From the NCBI GenBank assembly GCA_030533445.1, contig CM060070.1, positions 20,402,001-20,466,000 of the forward strand: a stretch of 64,000 bases of DNA. Reading direction: 5' to 3'. Positions 1 to 11,572 of this stretch are shown in pieces (the first letter of the stretch is position 1; every line of letters begins with the position of its first letter). Made by a program: the position numbers and the translations under genes. The notes under the pieces are model-generated. The model was not told where the DNA came from. It did not search any database and was given only the letters and a program-made list of their open reading frames with translations. The DNA comes from Cyprinodon diabolis. Lineage: Eukaryota > Chordata > Actinopteri > Cyprinodontiformes > Cyprinodontidae.

Positions 1-1427
1 GGTCAGGGTGTTAATCCGAAGTGGCTCAGGGGCCCGTGCTAACCCTGGGGGAGGACTCTGGACTATAATCGGCACTCTACAAATCTGGCCTTTGATAAAA
101 GAGTAAGGAGGGCATAAGATGTCCCTTGAAATGTTTTAAAGATTTATCACTAATAAAAAAGGAATTTTATTTTCATCTTCTTTTTTGGTCTGCTTTTGGC
201 ATCTCCAAAAAAGCTATCAAGACAATATTTAGAAATCATGTAAGAAAAAAAAAAAAGATTTCAGTGGATTTTGTATTATTTCCTACAATGATTTGAGTGA
301 TTTTTCAGTTGCACATCTTTTGAAGGGCAGTGTTTCATGGAAGGGTCTTGTTGTTGAATGAGTGTCTGAGAATCTGGAATGTAATTGTAGTTGTCTGCGC
401 TCCACCCTTCATTCTTATACGGCTGTGTAATCTGAGACTAACCAACCTGTTAGCGGGTTACCCGTGGGATGGGAACCTGTGCTGATGATGCTTTGCTCCA
501 GTTAATGCTATTTATTTATTTTTCCCTCATGTGTCTTGCTCAACATATCCGGGATGGTTTTATTTTCTCTCAGGTGAATTTTTATTTTTCTTCTGCTTCA
601 GTTGGTGAACAGTGCAAATTTCATTAGGTAGGGGTTGCTCATCAACTTGTTCAGAAGAATCACTTTGTTTTGAATAAATTAAATTTTTATATTAAAACCA
701 TATTTATTTTCTGAAGTCTTTGTTTCATTTCGACAATTTTTTTTTGTTTCTATGTTTCATATTATTGAGAAATATAAAATTTTACCCAATCTTTTTTAAA
801 ATGGAAAAGCATCAATTTATCACAGTCCTGCTAAAATAAGAGCCTGTCCAATGTAAACCAGATTTGGGTGCATGCCGCATAACTCCAACAAAAACAGGCC
901 TGCAGATTGTAATGTTGACATATTATTTATGAGCTGTATTTCTCATCCCCAGCTGACATAAAAAAACACAATGCCCTTAAGAGATGTATTTGGTTTTATA
1001 ATCGGTGTTTTAAGCATTTACTGTAGGTTTTATGTCTCTCCTTTGTTGCTGGTCCACATTAAAGCTTATTTTCCAGTCTGACAAAAGACTTTGCCAAGGC
1101 TTTTAAAATGCAGGAGGCTGTCTAACCTGCCAAATAAAGTTTTAGTTTTATTTCTGCCTTTAAGGGTTTCATTATTTTCATGTTGTTCAATGCAGGACTT
1201 TACTTCCTGTGTGGAAAAGGGCTGATTTCTAGCTAGCATGCATAGATCTGTGCACTAGATCCAAATCTCTCTTCCCAGATAGTGCAACTAGAGGCCTGGA
1301 GTCAGGAAGGTAACGTCTTAGTTCAGTTAAATTTAAAGTGATGAAAATAACAGAGCCTCTAGGATTTTAAAATCGGGTTGTTTTTATATTAATATTATAG
1401 TTAAAAAGCAGTTATTTGTACTAATTG
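1..1427. other. Intronic sequence, nothing recognised
   Basis: AT-rich and without credible coding or repeat ends. It is presumed to be part of the long cachd1 intron or upstream gene region, because no splice signals with coding potential are visible. Confidence 0.5.
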
Positions 1428-1967
1428 TAGGATTGTCAAAAGTATCGATACTCAAAAAAGTATCGATACTGAAACGTTGTATCCGGATACAATACTCGTT
1501 TTCAAAAGTATTGATACAGTGCTACCACCAGTGGCACCTAAACAGTCATTCATTTTATGCGCAGATTAGAGGAAAATGCACTTTCTGAACACTGTGTGAT
1601 TGAATAATTCTGTGCACTTTTCCGTTTCAGACGTTTTTTGTAAGAGGTGCAGCTGCTGAGAATTATTTTTGTTACTTAACCGGTTTGGCTAGTGTCATTG
1701 CTATCTGTGCAAAGCATAGCCAAGGAAGGAACACTTATTTTAATTTTATAAGTTTTTTATCAATCTTGCTTAATATTGTGCACAGCAAACAACCTCAAAA
1801 TATTCTTCTTATTGTTTATTGTATTGTATTTTTATTATTAATGAAAATTTCTGTTGAATTTTGGAGTCTTTGTTTTTATCCTTGTGGTATCGAAAATGGT
1901 ATCGAGTATTGAATATTTTCCTTAGTATCATTATCGAGTTAAAAGGTTTAGTATCGTGACAACCCTA
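1428..1967. mobile_element. Non-autonomous hAT-type element, copy 1 (540 bp)
   Basis: The ends are inverted: TAGGATTGTCAAAAGTATCG on the left, and ..GTATCGTGACAACCCTA on the right. The flanks ACTAATTG (1420-1427) and ATTAATTG (1968-1975) match at 7 of 8 bases, as expected of an aged 8-bp hAT duplication. The self-complementary word GTATCGATAC occurs twice near the left end. A second copy lies inverted at 13451-14003. No transposase remains. Confidence 0.8.
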
Positions 1968-4190
1968 ATTAATTGTTTAATTGTTTCTATCAACTCTGCA
2001 AAGTTCCTAGAAAATATGTTTTAAACTGTACATGAGAATTTAGCATCTTGATGAGGATCATCTTAATGTTTAGAGAAAATTGGGAACTTCACAGACTGAT
2101 ACAAAAAAATTCAATCTGAAGCTACAAAGAGTTTTGCTTGCAGAGCAACAGGTGGATTTGAACTATTGCTGGCTAGTATGATGGGGGGGGGGTGTTATTG
2201 GTCTATGGACCAGTGGCCATCGACTTAAAAACAGATTCTGATTTCAGGTTGATGGAAGAAAAGAGGAAATGGTTTTGCACTGCTGCTGTGTTTAGTCTGT
2301 ATTTTTTCTGGCTTGGATTCGATCCAAAAGCAGCAGAGCCCAGACCAATCCCTTGTGCTTTCCTTTAACTTGGACTCCAATAAGTTTGCTTTGTCAGACA
2401 CATACTCCCCTGTTCCTTTTTTTTCCACTCCTCCAGCCTTTTTGTAACCTTCCATCACTCATTTTAGTACTTTCCTTGTTATTGTCCCTCAGCTGGATAA
2501 ACACTGGCTCTGCTCTTTATCCTCCCTTTATATTGAACCAGTTGGAAGAGGAGGAGGAAGGGGGGTTGAGGATATACAGCAGGGCATCAGAATTCCTGCT
2601 ACGCTCTCTGCAGTAGAAGCTTCAAAGATTTCGTGAGCCTTGCTGCTCTGAGCTCTGTCAAGGTTTCTTTTCACTAAGAGTCATTGCACATACCACTGCC
2701 TGCAAACCATTTTTTATTTTAGACCATGGGTTTATTTTTCATGCTTTTGATTGCGTCCGGCTATACAACCAGCTGAAGTAAATCAAACAGCTACACCTTA
2801 TGCTTTGTACCAAAAGATTAATCCCATCCGGAATTGTGAGATTTCGTTTCACCTGCTTTCACATGTCTGCAGGCTGACAGAGCTACAGGTGCTTCCTATT
2901 AGTCATCCTCGAGCTGCTTTGCGAGTGCAGAACTCGTCTTCCACCGCCTATTCGTAATGATGAGTCTTTGTGATTTATAAGCCCTTAGAGGATTTGCTGA
3001 AATATCTGCGTCTGTGTTTTCTTCCATGACTGTTATTGCTGAGACTTAAAATAAAAGAATGCATCCTTGTTTTTAAGCACGACCACAGGATTTAAATTCC
3101 CAAGTGGCAGCTAACAACAAAACAAAGTTTGTTTATCTGTTTTAGCTGAAATGTAATTCAGTTTTCAAAAAGTTTTGTGTTTTGCTTTTAAATGGCTTGG
3201 ATGTAGTTTCTGTAAAATGAGGATTTTAGTTATTATTTTTTAAATATCACCTTATAGAATCCCCAACATATCAGCCCTAAAAACAGTTTGACAAAATGTT
3301 TGAGTGTTGGCTTGTATCCAGACATGTGGGAGGCATGCAGGATCCGTATGTCAAACTGCCTTGAAGGGGCCTGTCTTTAGATTAAACACACACCAGACAC
3401 ACTGAAGTTCCCTGGGCTTCATTTTCCAGGATAGAGAACCACAAACCTTGTGGTGTGATGCTTGTAAAAGGTGGTTAAAAGGATTTCCATGAACCTGAAT
3501 CACCCATGGAATGGTCGCTGAGGAGCTATAGGGTGAACTTTCCGTTGGTTTTTTGGCTAATCGTAGTTTAAAAAGCATCACAGCCGATATCCAAGAACAG
3601 AAAAGAAAAACCAAACTAAGCTCTCTGTCTGGGAAGGGTCAGAAAGCTGCTTTTTGTGGTAAAATAGGTAGTAAAAAGATAGTAAACTCAACACTGGAAT
3701 TGATGTATTAAGGGATTATGGATTAATGACTCAGTCCTTAAATTATACTAATGTGGAGAAATGCTATGAATATGAAATGCTATGGAAGCCTCAATTATCT
3801 TAGAATAAGGTCAGTGTTTATGAATCAAAAAAAAAAAAAAAGAAAAAGTTAAAGTGTAACAAAAATGCCTGAATTTATTAGCAGTAGATCATCATCATTA
3901 GATTCTCCAGTAGATGCACCGATTCTGCACAACATTTTAAAGAATTTTATTTTGTCATTTGGGGCCTTTTTTAATCAGAAACAAATATTTTTCACTGACT
4001 GCTTATGTATTTAATATTTAATTAATCCCAGCATCCTTCACACTCTGCTCATTGCTCTACTGCTCTGTTGTTTTTATCAGCCTGCTTTGGTTACATGCAT
4101 GTTTATATATTTGCTCTCTACTGTATATTGACTGGTATTTGTTTTTATTACTGTTTGTAAAAATAAGCAAATTTTTTTACTTTTGTTTTC
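1968..4190. other. Intronic sequence, nothing recognised
   Basis: There is a G-run near 2180, a short A-run near 3827, and otherwise unremarkable AT-rich DNA. Short open frames here lack any family signal. Confidence 0.45.
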
Positions 4191-4418
4191 AGCTTTTATT
4201 GTCATTAAACTGTCACAAGTACAGAGCAACTAAACGAACTCTTAGCATTCAATCCATTCCCTTGGGGAGCAGTGGGCTGCCATTTTGCGGCGCCCAGGGA
4301 GCAGTGTGAGGTTAAGAGTGTTTGCTCATGGACCCAGAGTGGCAGTCTGTGGGATTCGGGCTCAATCTCAGAACCTCAGGATTCAAAGCTCTATGCCCTA
4401 ACCACTAGGCCGCCCCTC
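4191..4418 (-). mobile_element. tRNA-like SINE, copy A
   Basis: Read on the - strand, the head GCGGCCTAGTGGTTAGGGCA resembles a pol III A box. It is followed by a GGTTCTGAG.. region at the B-box position, then a body ending in CTGCTCCC..AAGGGAATGGATTGAATGC and a tail with GTACTTGTGACAG. The same layout occurs at 59201-59426 on the + strand, so this is one dispersed family. The element is related to tRNA but cannot be a tRNA gene: the cloverleaf does not close. Confidence 0.75.
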
Positions 4419-4429
4419 CCCCCAAAAAA

Positions 4430-4540
4430 TAACTTAATTTTATTGGTCTCACATTGGAGAAATGTACCTCTGCATTTAACCCATCCCCTCTCGGAGCAGT
4501 GGGCTGACATTGTGGGGCACCAACATTGTGAGCATCCTAC
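4430..4540 (-). mobile_element. 3' part of a second SINE of a related family
   Basis: The - strand reads ..CAGCCCACTGCTCCGAGAGG..GGGTTAAATGCAGAG.., which shares the 3' body of the neighbouring SINE but lacks the tRNA-like head. It abuts the first copy head-to-tail across an A-rich junction, suggesting insertion into the neighbour's terminal run. Confidence 0.55.
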
Positions 4541-5851
4541 ATTTAAAATTCAGACTTATACTCAATGCATTTATTAATTTTGGTCAATAAGATATAATTT
4601 TGATATTGAACTTTAAACCTGAGACTGCCAAGGATGATCACATTAGATGCTTGTACAGAGTTATGACCATTACCCTGCCATGTTGAAATATTTGCCTTAA
4701 AAATTCCCACATAAAACTACATCGAACCTGGAACAGCAGTCGGTGACAAATGCTGGAATTGTAGACTGAAATGTATAATAAAATGTTGGATACATATTGA
4801 TATTGAATTATTGACCTGCACTAGTTTACACATTCATGCCAGAGTAACTGAACTCTGTTTAGTTTCTGCTCAACGGAGCTTAAAACTGATGGTTCTCCTT
4901 ACATGCGCCAGCTGTTGTGGTTTAAATCTCTGTCCTGACGTGGCCAGATCATTCATGCCAGCGCTTTTTGATCTTTTTCCCACATTTCTCAGCAGAAAGG
5001 GGGTGGCTGTTTGTTTGGGCTTGACTCGAAGTGGTTTTGAAGTGTTTTTGCAGCCCCTGCCATCCTTCAAATTTAATCTGCCTGTGTTTTCCATTTTTTT
5101 CTAGCCTTCTATCTCTTTTCCTCATATCCTAAACTGATCTACACTGAAGTGCAGTGCGCCTGCTAGAGGTCTAGGCTGAAAATTTTTTCAGGGGTCGGGG
5201 ATGAAATCAAAATGTGGTTGAGTTAGACAAAACATCATTACTTTTTTTGATGCCTTTTACCAGATATGCCTCAAAATGCCACTTGGTGTTATCAGAAAGC
5301 TGTTTATGGTAATCATAAATGTAATCTCAGCTTTCTTTTCAGTTGAGGTTTTGGCGTCAAGTCCTCATCAGACTCGATGATCTGATATAAGTATCCGCGT
5401 GCCGCACGTTGTTTAGGAAAAATATGTCCTTTAATTACAGTTTCTGTTGTTTTATCTTTACAATGCCTGTTATAAGTTTGTTGTTGTTTGTTCTGATTGT
5501 TCAATGAATCCCGCATTTAGCTCTTGAAGATTTGTTCTAGGTAATCAGAGTTGCAGCCAGTTTAACTGAAGACCCTGATTGGGGATGATAGAAACGGCAC
5601 TGATCCGAAGCTAGAGCATAGATAGCAAATCTACTCTGGAGAAAGTCCATGGTCTGCGGTTTCTGCTACATGTAATTGATATCAATTACAGGTATCAGCA
5701 AAATAAGAGCTGCAACTCTTTCAGAACAGATGAGAAATATGCTAAAACATTGCAAAATAAGAATTTAAATTAATTTTAAGCTTCATGAAACGTTCACATT
5801 TTCTTTATGTTAAAAAACCAACACCTTAGACTTAGAGAAACTTTTCATTTT
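4541..5851. other. Intronic sequence with one perfect palindrome
   Basis: No gene or clear element. It contains a 20-bp perfect palindrome at 5671-5690, listed separately. Confidence 0.45.
5671..5690. repeat. 20-bp perfect palindrome
   Basis: TGTAATTGATATCAATTACA equals its own reverse complement. It contains two ATTGAT/ATCAAT homeodomain-like words. The flanking bases do not extend the symmetry. Confidence 0.9.
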
Positions 5852-6457
5852 GGCTATATTCACACTGCAGCCTGAAGTGACCCAAATCAGATTTTTTTGG
5901 CCCATATGCGACCTGGATCTGATCTTTTCATGGCTGTCTGAACAACACATCTGATTTTTTCCAATGCTACCCAGGTCACTTGTCTATGTGGTCCTGAATC
6001 TGATACGAATTTTTTTTCAAATGCGACCTGGCCGTTCAGACACAGGTCGCATTCTTCCGACCTGAACGGCATTAATACCTGACAAAGGTCACTATTCTGG
6101 GTCTTGCTACGCAGAAGCGGCAAGGAAAACAACAACCATGGCAGATGATGATGCGGAGAGCAGTATTTATGTTTAACCATCTTGAAAAGATTATGTTTTT
6201 ATGGTTGGGAAAGATCGCTAGATGCGCTCCTGCACTACCATCCATATTTACTTCCTTAAACACAGAGCACGCTGGCCTGTGATGTCATTGCGTCCGCTAC
6301 TGCGCATGCAGGACACTTGCATTGTATGACTGCAGTTCACACAGGAGATCACATACAAGTCGCATATATTTGGAAATGGGAACGGCAATGCAAAAAAAAA
6401 AACACATTTCACAAAAAAATCGAATTGAGCATCAAGGCCTGCACTGTGAACGTAGCC
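5852..6457. mobile_element. Inverted-repeat DNA element (MITE), unclassified
   Basis: The left end GGCTATATTCACACTGCAG mirrors the right end CTGCACTGTGAACGTAGCC with few mismatches. Both ends are flanked by TTT, too simple a duplication to assign a superfamily. The interior repeats AATCTGAT/GCGACCTGG words and has no open transposase frame. Confidence 0.65.
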
Positions 6458-7827
6458 TTTGTTTACACAGAGTGTATACAAACATTTCCATTTCTTACTC
6501 CTCTCTGCCTTACAGTGAATCTGCCAGCATGACCCTACAGTGTGTTGAGCAGCTCTCTGTAGTAAAGGAAAAACTACAGATGACAGTCCACTGTCGCTCC
6601 TTAGAAACTTTGATGTTATATTTGGGGAACTTTCAGGTCGCTCTACAAACTTTTTTTAATCAAAAAAGCAACTACAGGGAAATGTAGTCATTTTTCTCTT
6701 GTGTGTTTCAAGCGTGTTCACATGAAATCTACCATTACTGTTTCATAAAAGCACCTAGAGCTGCAGTCAGTCTCTCCACTTGCACTCAAATAATTAACTG
6801 ATTACCACACAGTTTGAATCATTTATCCACCCCGTTATGAATGTGCATCTAATTACTGTCTTTTTGGTAACATTAGATGTATGTACCCTATGGCCCACAA
6901 CCGCAGTAAAAGTAAAATACTAGAGGAACACACAGAGGCAGCTTTAATCAAACTGGATGCCTCGTTTTCCTTTCAGTTTTTTTTTTCCTTCCCCTTAATG
7001 AAAATATCCTTTTTGTTTGTAGCTGATGGTCTCATGTACAATGAGCATTCAGGAACTAACAGCTAACTAACTTTTGTGATGCTGAAAGAAGTTAAAATTC
7101 TTGTTAAATCCTTGCAATCAATTAGGTCTGTGTCTAAATGTTTTAGGTTAAGAGTTTTTGCAGCTTTAATGTTTTGAATCCGTTCTATATGTTTTATGTT
7201 CTATATTTTCTAAATCATATGCTGCTGTTGTCTTGGACAGGTCTCTCTGGGACTAAATGGGTTTAAAAAAAGGCTAAATTAATACATAAAAACAGACTAT
7301 GATTCTTCTCCACATTAGCTAAAAACTTTCAAATGTTCTTTTTTTTTTATTGTGGATGAGAAACATGAAAATGTGTTTACTGCTGGATTTAGGACCAGCG
7401 AAGTTCTGCGAAGAGCTTAGTTTATGGGAAATGTAATGGGCTGTTTACTTGTGTTTAGAAATATGCACAGTCTAAAAACTTAATAATGTTAAGTCTGTGT
7501 TTCCAAGGCCCTGATAAGTATTGAAAAAGAAATCAGGATATGGAAAATTATTGGTGTTTCCTGATTTTTTTTTCCTCCCATTTTCTAAAACATTCATCCA
7601 TCTGTCCATCCATCCACCATTTTTTACTTTTTTTTTTTTTTTAAACAAATTCCCTCTCCTCAACGCATCGTTTTGTTTTTCAGGAAAAAAGTTTGTTTGT
7701 GATATTTCTCTTTGTGGGGCGTTTCAGATTCCTGTGGGCCTTATTTGGTGCACTGCAACCGAAATAGCACAACTGAAGACCATCCTTTGTCAAGTCATTC
7801 TCCTGACTGGCCATGTGGGCCCAGACT
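6458..7827. other. Intronic sequence, nothing recognised
   Basis: AT-rich with T runs near 7330 and 7625. No conserved protein signal. Confidence 0.45.
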
Positions 7828-7828
7828 A

Positions 7829-8460
7829 AGGCCCCGTCCACACGAAGTCAAAACGAACACGAAACGCTAATATTTTCCAGAACGTTTGTCGTAAAGACGG
7901 AGACGTAAAATAAATGTGATCGTCCACACGAATGCATGAAAACGCTGCAAAATGTATGCCAGGCCTGTAAGTGGCGCTGTGGTGCCAAAGCAAAAATAGG
8001 CAACGAAATGTTGGGCATGCGCACTAATATTTATACATGGTTGCCCTGCGGGTCCATTTTCATGGTTCAGTCAAATTCAGGTGCTGAACTATGTCGTCGA
8101 TATTATCTGTTCTTCCTGGAGATATTCCAGAAGAAGATTCTGTTGTAAGCCTGACAGCAGGGTGAGTAGCATTAGCAGCAACCATTCAACACAGTACGGC
8201 GCCGTTGTTGTTGTGATACCGTGTCGCGCATGCGTGTTTAGAGGCGACGCTATGACGCATGCGTGTAAAAAAAAAAATGCGGTTAGAGCTTAAAGATGGA
8301 AACGCGAAAACGGCGTTTCAAAATCTTCCCACTCTGAAGGCTGAATAAAAAAAAGATCGTTTACAGACCCCCGAAACGCCGGCTTCGTGTGGATGAGAGG
8401 CTGGTTTGGTGAAAAAGTTGTGCGTTTAGGCCAGGGTTCGGCTTCGTGTGGACGGGGCCT
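7829..8460. mobile_element. Inverted-repeat DNA element with GGCCCCGTCCACACGAAG ends
   Basis: The ends are near-perfect inverted repeats: AGGCCCCGTCCACACGAAG on the left, and CTTCGTGTGGACGGGGCCT on the right. TA borders both sides. CpG-rich words such as AAACG and GCATGCG fill the interior. A short + frame from 8091 (MSSILSVLPGDIPEED) reads to a stop at 8167 but matches nothing I know. The target site fits TA or a mismatched TWA, so the superfamily stays open (PIF/Harbinger or Tc1-like are possible). Confidence 0.7.
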
Positions 8461-8462
8461 TA

Positions 8463-9628
8463 AAATGAAGGAGTAGGAATGAGTGGGGGTCTGTTACAAT
8501 ACGCATTGGGGGGGGGGGGACAAGCAGTAGAGTTCAGAACCCAGGTCCCTCCCCCAGAATAGTTGGATTTGAAGCCCTCCCATCCCCCTAAGCCTGCACA
8601 CACACTGCTGCTGAAGAGGCTTTGCATTCTCAATGAGGAGAGAGTTGGAACTCCTACTGTGTAGAAGCACATTGGACTTCTTTTTTCTCCTACAAGACCC
8701 CCCACCCCCCACCCTTGTTTCTTTTCCTGCTTATACCTGCTCTTTCCCTCTACGTTCCATACAGAAACCTTTCAGTTTTAAGAAAGTTGGGTTCACTGAT
8801 CCATCCATATTTCATGCCTGTTTTGATTTGCCGTGGAGGTATAGGTGCATATTCGTGGGTAAAGATGTGACCTTGCATATGTAACACAAGCCTTTAGGGT
8901 AGTTCCCCGAGGTAGAGAGCAGGAGGGGGAAAAATGCTAAATTAGGTGTGTTGGTTTCGAGAGAAAGAAGATTCAAAGGAGTTTTGTGCAGCAGATCCTG
9001 TCTCTGCATGGCAGGCTGTCACAGAGTGCAGTCTGAGACGCCAATATAAAAAACAGACAGTGCACTCTGTTGTCAGTTGGTGAGGAGTTAAAACACTTCT
9101 CAGGGTTCAAGGGTCATAAAGTCAAGGAGTCATGGAGGTTGGCTCAGGCGGTTTAACTTCTTTCTGCACGGCCGTTTAGAAATCTGCTACCACAGAGAAA
9201 TTTAGCTTTATGATGATTAAAAACCTAAAACGTAAAATGTCCGGAATCTCTCTGAATGTTAGTTCCCTTGGTCCATTTAAAAAGAATTCACTCCAACTTG
9301 TGTGAATAAGTTGTTAAATTAGCTTAAATGCCTTTAGATGAAGCACAGAATCAGAAGGAAGGAAAGTTTAGCTTTTATTCCACATTCACTTAAGTTCAGC
9401 ATTAAACATAAAAGGTTTTATACATATAATTTAACTTTTCTTGTTCAAAGGAACTCCACTTTTTTGTTATTAGATATCAGTAGTATTCATTCTGGCTAAA
9501 AATTTGACCATTTTCTTTAGAAACAGAGAAGCCAGTTTAAATTAATTACTTTGTAGCCATGGGCAAGGCTTTTAAGCATGGGTCACTGGTTTTGAATAGG
9601 TTTGAAGTCAGAGCTCTTCAGAACTCCC
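8463..9628. other. Intronic sequence, nothing recognised
   Basis: Contains a 13-G run at about 8507-8519. No coding or element ends seen. Confidence 0.45.
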
Positions 9629-9631
9629 TAA

Positions 9632-10199
9632 AGCCGGGCATACGCTGTACGATTTTTATTGCCCTTTTCTGGCACGATTTTTTCAGTCGTGTGAATTTTC
9701 CAGTTTGTCATATTAGGCAAATTTCTCAGTGGGCATGCGCAAACAAGATTCTTCTTCTTCCTCTCAGACAAAAACGCATGGCAGGAGTGCGAATGAAAGG
9801 AAGTTCTTTCTGTAAAATTGACAGACCGTAGTGGCCACGTTAACTCAGCCATGTCTTTGTCCAAATATGTCGTCGCCTTTTCTTTCTAGGGCTTACAGCA
9901 CACAAAATTGCACAAATTGCCAAGGCAGTGTGTTTCTCTCTAGTGAGCTTTATATTCCTCTTCTACTCGTTTGGCTTCTGAATAGACGAGTCCGAGTAGT
10001 GCGATCTCACTGCCGAGCTGAGTCCGACTTGGTTTTTAGAGGTACAGTATGAGCAGGTAGATCGCATCAGAGCGTCGGGTCGCACAGTGTGAGAACATAC
10101 ATCGTGAGCTGTGAAGTTTTAAACCCTGCGGTTTCGTCGTACAGCGTGAGCTATAGCTGCGTGCAATGATTGAAAATATCACACAGTGCATTCCCGGCT
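9632..10199. mobile_element. Non-autonomous PIF/Harbinger element, copy 1 (568 bp)
   Basis: Inverted ends AGCCGGGCATACGCTG.. and ..GTGCATTCCCGGCT are flanked by TAA on both sides (9629-9631, 10200-10202), the TWA duplication typical of PIF/Harbinger. A second copy in the same orientation is at 32227-32802. The - strand keeps a relic of the transposase start (separate entry). Confidence 0.82.
9790..9905 (-). pseudogene. Relic of PIF/Harbinger transposase N-terminus
   Basis: On the - strand one frame reads TKTWLS, a TAA stop, then RGHYGLSILQKEL. This resembles the basic (K/R)RRxxWxxxWLxxRxxxGxYxxLxxEL segment near the start of Harbinger transposases. The equivalent stretch in the copy at 32500-32619 has a Lys codon in place of the stop. 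Everything downstream, including the catalytic domain, is missing, so this element depends on another source of transposase. Confidence 0.6.
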
Positions 10200-10202
10200 T
10201 AA

Positions 10203-11570
10203 GATATTCATCCTTTCACTTTGACCAGGTGGGTCAGCCTGATGGCAAAATAGATTTTAAGGGAATATTTGTCTTGGATGTTCTTCCCTGTGTTTCATTT
10301 CCTCAGTCCATGTTAATGTTCAGCTTGCATTGTTTCAGGACAGCGACATCTTCTCATACAGTGGTCACAACCGTTCTTGCTGGACCCCTTATAGTTTACT
10401 GCTCTAGAGTATGATAGACTCATGCGTTCCTTTTGTCAGCCTGGTAACTTAGTATGAGGTTTCTTAGAGAACTTAAAAAAAAACTAAAAAAAAAACCAGC
10501 TTTTTTCTGTCCACGATTGAGTCCCTAATCAAGGTATAGCTGTATAAACACTTTGTAACTTAAAAAAATATGCAAATAAAGGAGGTTGTATCATTCTGGT
10601 TGGAAAGACAAAATAGTTCAGGCGTACTATTAGGTCTAAAATTAGAATTGGGTGTAAATTTGTTTAAAATATCCGATTTTTCTTCTGTCATTGTCATACT
10701 CTGTACCTGTTGCCTGGGAGTCAGTGTGGAAGGTTTACTCCCATCTAGCGGTGAGATAAAGGAATTGCAAACAAACAGGAAGTGCGCTCCTGTGCCTCCC
10801 GTTGAGCGCGTAATAACTACAGAGAGGTAACGATGCTAGCACATGGTTTCTTCTTTCGGACCAGAGGGAGGACTTCAATGCCCTCACACTTGAGAAATCA
10901 GCTTAAATAGATTACTAAAAACATGAGAAATCTCACAGTAAAAATGAACAAAGCTTAAGGAGTTTGTTATTAGGACTTCTATCAAGAATAACAGCAATTT
11001 ATAAATGTTTCATTGAAACTTGTCTAGTGTAGGCTCTGTTTTTAACATAGTCAAAACCATAAATGAACAGTCTCCACCTTGTACAAATGGTACAAAAAGA
11101 AAATTGCAACTAGAATGATCTATGGCCCTCTTTGTGGTTTTATCCACCGACAATACATCTTCTTTTATAGCAGGAACAAGTAAGGCTAAGGAATTTGTCC
11201 CTTACTTGAATATGTTGTTTTTTATTGGGTGAAGCATGTGCATATAAACGACTCATTCTAAGCTTTGAAACACTTTAATTGTGAGGTTATCATTGTTAGA
11301 CTTTGTTTGAATATTCCTTTATGAAAAAAACAAAACTTGTTTTTTTCTAATAAAGACATTTTTATTTACACACTTTCCCTTTAAAGACAATAAATTGAAG
11401 ATGTGTATTCAATTCTCAATAAAAATTCAATTCAGCAAAAAATCTAGAGTTTGTTTCTCCCAGCCTCATCGTAAGTCTGGGAAGATACCATCTGCCTCAC
11501 CGTCCCCTAGTCATGTCCTTTCTCTGACTTCTGCACCATTGTGATCTTCTCCTGGCTCCTGATGTTATTG
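10203..11570. other. Intronic sequence, nothing recognised
   Basis: AT-rich; A runs near 10475. No gene signal. Confidence 0.45.
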
Positions 11571-11572
11571 TA

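Noticed and set aside
6322..6687. 121-residue + frame
   Set aside because: Spans the right end of an inverted-repeat element and unrelated host DNA.
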